From positions 14,503,501 to 14,567,500 of the forward strand of contig NC_080719.1 in the NCBI RefSeq assembly GCF_019097595.1: DNA of 64,000 nt, given 5' to 3'. The notes under the pieces were generated by a model that was given only the letters and a program-made list of their open reading frames with translations, ran no database searches and had not been told where the DNA came from. Position numbers and translations under genes: made by a program. Shown here in pieces: positions 43,575 through 64,000 of the stretch (its first letter is position 1; every line of letters begins with the position of its first letter). This DNA is from Hemibagrus wyckioides (taxonomy: Eukaryota > Chordata > Actinopteri > Siluriformes > Bagridae).

Positions 43575-46003
43575 CTGTTTCGACAATATTAATTGTTAAA
43601 AGCACTAAATAAATATAACTTTTTTATAATTTTTATAATAACGTAATACTTCCAGCATAACGATGTACAAAGCACAAGTCATCTCAAACATGAATAACAT
43701 AAAATGTTATTTTTTAACTATTCCTTATTTTGTGATTGTTTGTTGGATGTTTTTACATTCCATGTTATTGTGCATTCCTGCCTTTTGATCATACCAACCC
43801 TGTGTGTGTTTTTGCACCCTGTGTGTGTGTAATAAATCATGCACTGCACTTGCATCCTAGTTGCTAAATGGTTGAATTCATGACAGTAATCAGGTGTTGA
43901 AAAAAAATAACAGGATAACATGCATTTGTTCTTATTAATTTATTTGTAATAGTTTTACATTTTGTCCAGTTTAAGGAAGAAAACACAGACAAGATATCCA
44001 GTTCCTGTTAAAATGCTGAATTCCTTCTGATATGAATCATTAGCCCATGAAACTCTGAGGACTTTATGGCAAAGCCCCAAAATCTGATTCCTGTACTGTG
44101 TCTATGGCCCAAAATTTCTATTGCTGAATTTTTGATATCTCTGACATAGTCCCAAAATAGACAATTACAAGAACTTTCAGAAATATTTGAAATATATACA
44201 AAACTCTGGGAATATGGTGGAGTTTTATGTGGAATGTAAAAGACAAAAGGCCTTAACACGAATTTGATTAATTAATAATAGTTGTGGAATTTCAAACTTC
44301 TACTGTATAGTTTTATCAAGCACCTGCTTAATACCTTGTTTTTAAAATTTTAGCCTATGGAATGAAAGATGGCTTGGTTTGGAAGCCCACATGCAGTAGC
44401 TAATATGTTCTCAGTTTATGAAAGAAATCAGTACATGTATAGATATTACAAATGTGATGACCATGATGTGTAAGGGTATTAAGAACACATTTTAATCCAG
44501 GGACAACTGGCTGGAATGCCAGTCATACACACTTTACGGTCTCAGTGACATTACAGTACAGAATATTAGTTATGGTTATGCATATAGGATTAACATAGCA
44601 ACACATTACCTGGGCACTTAACAGTAAAACACACAAATGATCAGTGCAAATGTGAGATTCTGACTTATTTTGCACATGATCAAAATATTTAAAATGTACA
44701 ATTGCCGTAATGCCATATTTCAATGGCATTCAACAAAGTAATGTTGAAGAAGAAGAAAGAACAAATCACATTTCATCCTCCATACTTCAAACTGAAAATG
44801 ATCGGGAATGAAATAACAACAAAATAAAGGTCAAGGATTATTAAAGAATATTTTATATGACATATGAAATGAAAAAAGTAAGTAATAGCATAGAGGCATA
44901 TATTCCATCCTTTAAATAAAAGTAAAAAACAAGGTAGCTGTGTGAGTGGTCAAAACCAGTACTGAGAGATTATCCTTCAGTGTAAAGCATAGAGATAATT
45001 CTTGTAGCTCATGAATGATTCTTCAGAAAACTTGTAGTTGGGGTTGATATGTTTTAGTGGAAATAAACTTGTAAATAAAGTGGAAAACTACCTGAACATA
45101 TTTAACCATATTAATATATTCATAGTGTTTCAGTCTAGGCAGAATATGCTTATGCTTTATTACTCATCTCATGCAACTGGAGTGATATAACAGGCTGATT
45201 ATCTAATGCATCAAGAGTATGTCATCTAACATGAACATGACACATGAAACCGTGTCATCTATATGTACTGTACTAACAACTACTAAATGATTTTTAAAGG
45301 ATCAGAAATATTAAAAAATAAAACTGTATAGATCTCTATGGTTCTCACATCTTTTGCAGCCAGGGAGTCTTTGCAGTTTAAAAAATAATATCATTGCAGA
45401 AATGAGGTATTGTATGAGTGAAGTCCTATTATTTCAATATTAGGGACATCAATCAATCAATTAATCAATTATAAAACCATTATTAATAGTTTTTTTTCTA
45501 GCTTGACTACCATAGTATTTATATTTGAGTTGAAATTATGTTTGTATGCCCTAGTTTAAAAATAGTGGGCTATAACTGAATAAAATCTTTGATAATAGTC
45601 TATGGATTTCTCCCACTTTACCCTCATGAAAAAATAGAAATAAAGTAACTGTACCCTTGGCTGTATGTCAAGAACCCCACTTTGAGAACTATATAGCAGG
45701 AAATTTGAGTAAGTGAAAATAATGTCTTATTGTTACCAATAGTAATGATATAACAATGAAAGCAAGCTAATACAAAAACTTTCACCAGGTGCTATGAACA
45801 AGCTTAAACATATAGAATCAACAGCAACGAAAACAGAAGGTAATCAGTATCATATTAGTTGTAATCTGGACAAGATATTGAGGACAATGTGAAAAGATGG
45901 CAGTCTGATTTAATGATATTTCTTGTCATGCACAGAATCATTTAAATATGGTCAATATTTTGAAGGTTATATTTTTATTATGTATCTTACTGTATGTCTC
46001 ATG
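43575..46003 (-). repeat. Inverted duplication, right arm
   Basis: Reverse complement of 38362-39945. It is about 850 bp longer because of extra sequence at about 45192-45866 and about 44533-44745, which may be insertions here or deletions in the left arm. The outer end (TACTGTATGTCTCATGA) mirrors the left start. No gene is seen. Confidence 0.88.
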
Positions 46004-47916
46004 ATTAAGACCAAGACAATTAATGTGATTGGTTAAATAACACTATCCATGTGGGATTCTTTCCCTGAATAATCACTTTTTTTCTCACAGTTGATTTTGG
46101 GATCATGGTCTTCTGCACTAACAGTGGCAAGCTGACTCAGTTCACACATTTCCAGTGTGTTAATGAGAACAATGATTTAGCAATGATTTAGTGGATAGGA
46201 ATTCAGATTTTTGATCACCTCAAACTTGTCTTAGTGATGGGAGATTAGTAGGATTACAAATTTTAGACTACTGAACTGTGCATATCTCTGCAATGCAGAC
46301 AACACATGCATCAAGTATCACTCAGCACATTTGATTACTGTAAAAAACACTGATTAGAGAAGTGTTGCCGAGTTAATCTTTAAAAGGTTTATGTATGTAA
46401 ACTTAGCAGAAACGCTCTAAATGCATCAAATGCTGAACAGAGTAAAGTATTTCAACGGACTAAATGAAAGTTCAGTGATTCCAGTTTCATTTATGCACTC
46501 TGGGCTGATTAATGAAGTGACTATATGACTTGATGTGGAAAACAGAATTTTTAAAGATGATTAAGCAGAGAAGTATTATTCTTCATTTCAAGTTTGAAAT
46601 CTGATCTGTTCAGTCTGTAGCACTAGCTAAAATGCTAACATGAAGTGCCATGTAAAAACATTGACTTGAAATTGTCTTATGTATATTCATAAACGAATCA
46701 TTAAGAGTTAAGCATTAAAAAGTAACTGTTGCCTTTTAGCCATGTCAATCACTTATCTATACATGAGCAATCATAAGTCATTTTTGTAGCTGTAACTTTT
46801 CAATTTTTTCTTGTATACCCCTTAATATCCCTGAATGCAAAAATGTGATTTTAACTGTTTAACTGCTCATGGATGGCCAATTAATTTTGATACTATAAAT
46901 TGGTCTTTGTTTCAAATTTGTTAACAAATGCTGAATCTACATTTTCCCATTTAGAACTTCTTATAAATTAATAAAACGTATTTGGGAAGTGTAAGGGCTG
47001 CTGGATTTAAATCTTTCACATCTGACATGAAGATTTTCAGAGGAAACAGGACCTGCTCAGCTACCCAGCTAAAAACTGTTGAGAAAATGCATATGGGTCT
47101 GTGATAGTGAGATCCCTCTTGACAAGTGTGAGCTTGTTTACTAGCAGTAAACTAGCTTCTAAGACCTTCATTCATATTCAAAATTCCCAGTAAAGATGAA
47201 GTGACGTTCATGAGCAATTCTAGTAGTTATCTGGGAATTAAAACAACACATTATCACACAGTGCTTATTTCTAATTACATTTTCAGATCATACACAGATA
47301 ATTCTTGTAAAATGCAAAATGGGGGTAAATGCTATTTCTTTCAGGGGGATTATGTTTATTAGAGAAAAAAGTTCAACATGATAAAGGCCTTATTTAGAAA
47401 ACTGCCTTCCTCTGACATTAAGGTGTGTGTAAATATAATAATAGTGTTAGGTAGTGTTAGGTAGGTAGTGTTAAACTTGTATTATTCTAATGACACACAT
47501 TCTAAAATTAAAATCAAATCTAAACCCAGCCAAATTCAGAACATTTTTCTTATCCTTTCCAAGATATTCTGTCTAAAATTTAACATATATTCAAAGACAA
47601 AAAAAAGGACAAAACATTCAGAAATAGAAACAATCATCAGTGTAATGGGTCAGCTACCTTTAACTGAACTCTGAAATGTAGCAACATAATCTACTTAAAG
47701 CATAATCTATTACTTAAAAACAGGAACTCCACCTACATAAAAAATAAAAATAGAAATACTACTGGTGATCAACCTATGCAAATAAAAATAATTTAGCATC
47801 ATTTTGGTTTTCAACAAACAAACAAACAAAAAAGAGAACAATTTTAATGGCTTGCATTTTAAAAGGTGCCAAACAGGACTGGTCCCTGTAAAATGCGCTT
47901 CCTGGGTTGGCTGGGG
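46004..47916. other. Intergenic / ttc39c 3' region, no other gene
   Basis: AT-rich. TTTATT at 47355-47360 would read AATAAA on the minus strand, about 560 bp past the ttc39c stop, and is a candidate polyadenylation signal. No repeat or exon was recognised. Confidence 0.4.
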
Positions 47917-61576
<13,660 letters not shown>

Positions 61577-61625
61577 TTAACAACGAGTACCAAGCGTAGA
61601 TAAACCATCAAAATGACAGGCCAAT

Positions 61626-61670
61626 CTTAAAACAGTCCTAAACGTAGCATAAAACAGTCCTAAACGTAGC
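61626..61670. repeat. Two-copy 22-bp tandem repeat in the ttc39c promoter
   Basis: AAAACAGTCCTAAACGTAGC occurs twice in tandem with a 22-bp period, about 80 bp upstream of the ttc39c ATG. Confidence 0.75.
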
Positions 61671-61989
61671 CGGGAATTCACGTTTCTCCAGTTGCCTGTC
61701 AAAACCTTAGCGACGAGTGTTTCATCCAAGATTTAACTCGCATATTTTGTGAGAAAAACACCGATGATCAGGCCAAACGTCCTCTGTATAGTACAACTCC
61801 TGTCACATTCATCTTCGCTAAATATATTATATTGTTAAAAATAGAACATGTAATCATTTTCATTGTTTACCAGCTTGATTATTTACGACGTTTGATAATA
61901 ACCTCAGCAGCATGAAGTCGAAATGCAATGCGAAATATTCGCTCCTCATTCATTTCTGCCGGATTTTCCCGAAGCGGCGGACCAAAACG

Positions 61990-62556
61990 CAGAGAGAGAG
62001 AGAGGCAGGGTTGCCAGATTTTACTTGCCATTTCCAAATACTGTGTAAACACTTCACAACTCACTGAACATTAATTCATATATGAACACAGGACAGGTTT
62101 CTGGAAAATATTAAAAGCAAAGGTTCAGTAATAGCGTCATAAAGCAATAATTTTTTTTTTATTTTTTTTTAGATAAATCGGCTGAATAGTGTTAATTGAT
62201 AGTAAAGTTTTCTACTCAATCTGGCAACTTATGTCAGCAAGTCACAGCCTATCACTGAACTGGACCAATATCTAACTGTACTGTACTTTCAACCAGGGTT
62301 GCCAGAGTGCACCAAATTATATGTGCTAGGAGCTTGGAAGCTAACAAAAGAACTTGAATGTGGTTTTTATACATAAAAAAGTTAATAACAAAACAGATTG
62401 TTGTCCGATTTATATATTATTATATAATTTATATATTTTTGTGAAGTGCTTTGTGTCGACGGAATGTGAAGTGTACATCGTTAAAATGTAGAAAATTCAC
62501 ATTCATAAAATAATTTTCAGCTTCCAAGCTTCATAGTAAATCAATTATCAACAGCA

Positions 62557-62606
<50 letters not shown>

Positions 62607-63326
62607 GTTGTTGTTGTTGTTGTTGTTGTTGTTATATATTTATAGATAAACGTTCCTTATCAATTTGGCAACCCTGCTTCCAAATGACCTGCAATATTCT
62701 GCAACAAAATCATTACTATTTGTCCTGCTATGGCAATGTTACATGATATTTAAAGTTACTTAGGTGAAGATGAATGAGATGAACACATATATACATTACT
62801 GTACACACTGCATTAATAAATTAGAGATCACATCAGAGTTTATAAATTCAGAGAGAATAATTTTTCTCACAAAACACCAAAATACATTATATAGTCATGT
62901 AAAAAAATGTTTCATCAAGAGCACAGACAGGAACTAGTGAAAACAAAAAAAAAGCTGACCATTGTTAATTACTAAGTCATTTTCATCATTATACTGGTGT
63001 AAACATTGATGAAAAACCCAAATACCTTTAACATATAGATTCAAAGTACCACTGAAATCATACCAGTTGGTTCCACATGGGTAGCTTAAAGATTAACAAA
63101 AAGAATTTATGTCCATATTTCACCTTTGCTTCTATGAATAATCTTACCTGGATACTGTAGATTTGTACCTAAGAGCTACTGCTGCTGTATTTATAAAGTC
63201 CATCCTGTGTTCACGCCAGGATTCTTGTACACATTCACACTTTCACATACTTTCAGTACAATGGCTATTACATTTTGAGTCTGGTTCCTCCTGAAAAATT
63301 GATTACTAATATTAACAGGCTTTATA
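61990..63326. other. Intergenic between ttc39c and lama3
   Basis: It contains an AGAG run (61991-62004) and several copies of a GGTTGCCAGA/TTGGCAACCCTG motif in both orientations (about 62009, 62296, 62660), which suggests decayed transposon ends. A microsatellite is at 62557-62632. No exon is seen. Confidence 0.45.
62557..62632. repeat. Compound (TTA)n(TTG)n microsatellite
   Basis: About 16 TTA-type units change abruptly to about 9 TTG units. Confidence 0.9.
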
Positions 63327-63883
63327 CTACTCTGCTGGACACTCACTGACGTTGACAGAACCAAACACACTCCTAACAGATTTAAATGATAGAGCAGCCT
63401 GGTTTATTTGCACATTTCTCAAACATCCCACGTAGGAGCTCCACACAGGCACTCTCTTCCTCTTGGTCTCTGCATTGACAGTATAAATAAAATCCATTAA
63501 CAAAATACTAGTGTACAGATGTCATTATCCCCAAAGGTTTTTTAAATATATTACATTATTTATGTTTAATCTTTCTCCACATGTAGTACTTTCCCTAACC
63601 AACTATGTTGTCCTAAACAACAGTGCATGCACATCTCTCACACTGTCCTCTAAATGTTATCTTGCTAAATAAATGTGGTATTAAAAATACATATTGTGAT
63701 ATTGTTTATATTTAAGACTCTTCAAAGCTTGAACAAAAAACCCATGTACTTGTGTGAGCTTACCTGGTATGCCTCCAATGTAAAGTGTGTGACGAGTCTT
63801 AAAAGTGGAGTACACTTTAGGCCCAACAGCACTGTTGGAATTGTGTTCCATCTTCAGCTTGATAACATTTCCTTTTTTTGTCA
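63327..63883 (-). CDS. lama3: Laminin subunit alpha (lama3) C-terminal exons, partial gene
   Basis: Two coding exons are present. 63883-63764 (120 bp, phase 1-1) encodes VTKKGNVIKLKMEHN, then HTLYIGGIP. The last exon, 63469-63327, encodes ETKRKRVPVWSSYVGCLRNV, then QINQAALSF and VNVSECPAE, stopping at TAG (63329-63327). LYIGGIPE across the junction, YVGCLRN and the closing Cys-Pro are hallmarks of a laminin G-like domain, here the final LG5. Laminin alpha-3 is a basement-membrane subunit whose LG domains bind integrins and dystroglycan. Earlier exons lie beyond the window edge. The alpha-3 assignment rests on adjacency to ttc39c, as in human. Confidence 0.8.
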
Positions 63884-64000
63884 CTGATTAAAAAAGGGTG
63901 TTAAAAGAAGACTCTTGTCCTTCCATTCCTACACTCCCTCCACCAATTCCTAGCCCTTTGCCTCTTAGTACTACTGCTTAGTAAACTGCTATTTTCCACT

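Noticed and set aside
61879..62064. 61-codon minus-strand frame upstream of ttc39c
   Set aside because: There is no recognisable domain and no splice link to ttc39c exon 1. It overlaps a simple AGAG run and repeat-like GGTTGCCAGA motifs.

Overview
This window is vertebrate nuclear DNA, almost certainly from a ray-finned fish and plausibly a catfish or other otophysan. The evidence is split genes with GT-AG introns, many fish-type Tc1/mariner, hAT, LINE and tRNA-SINE copies, and AT-rich microsatellites. There is no bacterial-style gene organisation, CRISPR or rRNA. Family names and synteny statements come from recognition and memory, not from a database search.

Region 1 (1-10 kb): an unprocessed, decayed glutamate dehydrogenase pseudogene on the plus strand. 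Four exons are recognisable (1032-1112, 1580-1704, 5590-5681, 9674-9735), with a frameshift, an in-frame stop and a damaged splice acceptor. Its introns hold two Tc1 elements, an L2-like LINE, SINE pieces and a Tc1 MITE.

Region 2 (11.4-24.5 kb): the most interesting locus. A plus-strand gene starts with an RII-alpha-type (R2D2) docking domain of the CABYR/SP17 sperm-protein group. It continues through two short exons and then an array of about 1,062-bp genomic units, each carrying one or two in-frame exons. It ends in a unique terminal exon with a stop at 24425-24427. I count 12 copies of exon A and 8 of exon B. Every internal exon is phase 1-1, so units can be gained or lost without breaking the frame. 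The inferred full splice product is 1,331 aa. A perfect CRE palindrome lies 112 bp upstream of the ATG, as in many CREM-driven spermatid genes.

Region 3 (24.5-46 kb): a transposon-rich stretch. It holds a foldback element, Tc1 remnants, a degenerate L1-like LINE, an RTE LINE split by a hAT element that itself carries a MITE, and a roughly 7.6-kb inverted duplication (arms 38.36-39.94 and 43.58-46.0 kb). Between the arms lie orphan fragments of the cabyr-like repeat unit, a 27-bp perfect hairpin, and a Ty3/gypsy-type fragment with integrase upstream of reverse transcriptase (Gmr1-like order).

Region 4 (47.9-64 kb, minus strand): a complete 14-exon ttc39c gene (574 aa inferred), with a hAT element flanked by a perfect 8-bp target duplication in intron 10 and a Tc1 copy in intron 4. 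Upstream of it are the last two coding exons of a laminin alpha chain (lama3). LAMA3, TTC39C and CABYR are neighbours on human chromosome 18, which independently supports the cabyr call. Here the cabyr-like gene points the opposite way to ttc39c and lama3, unlike the human arrangement as I recall it.
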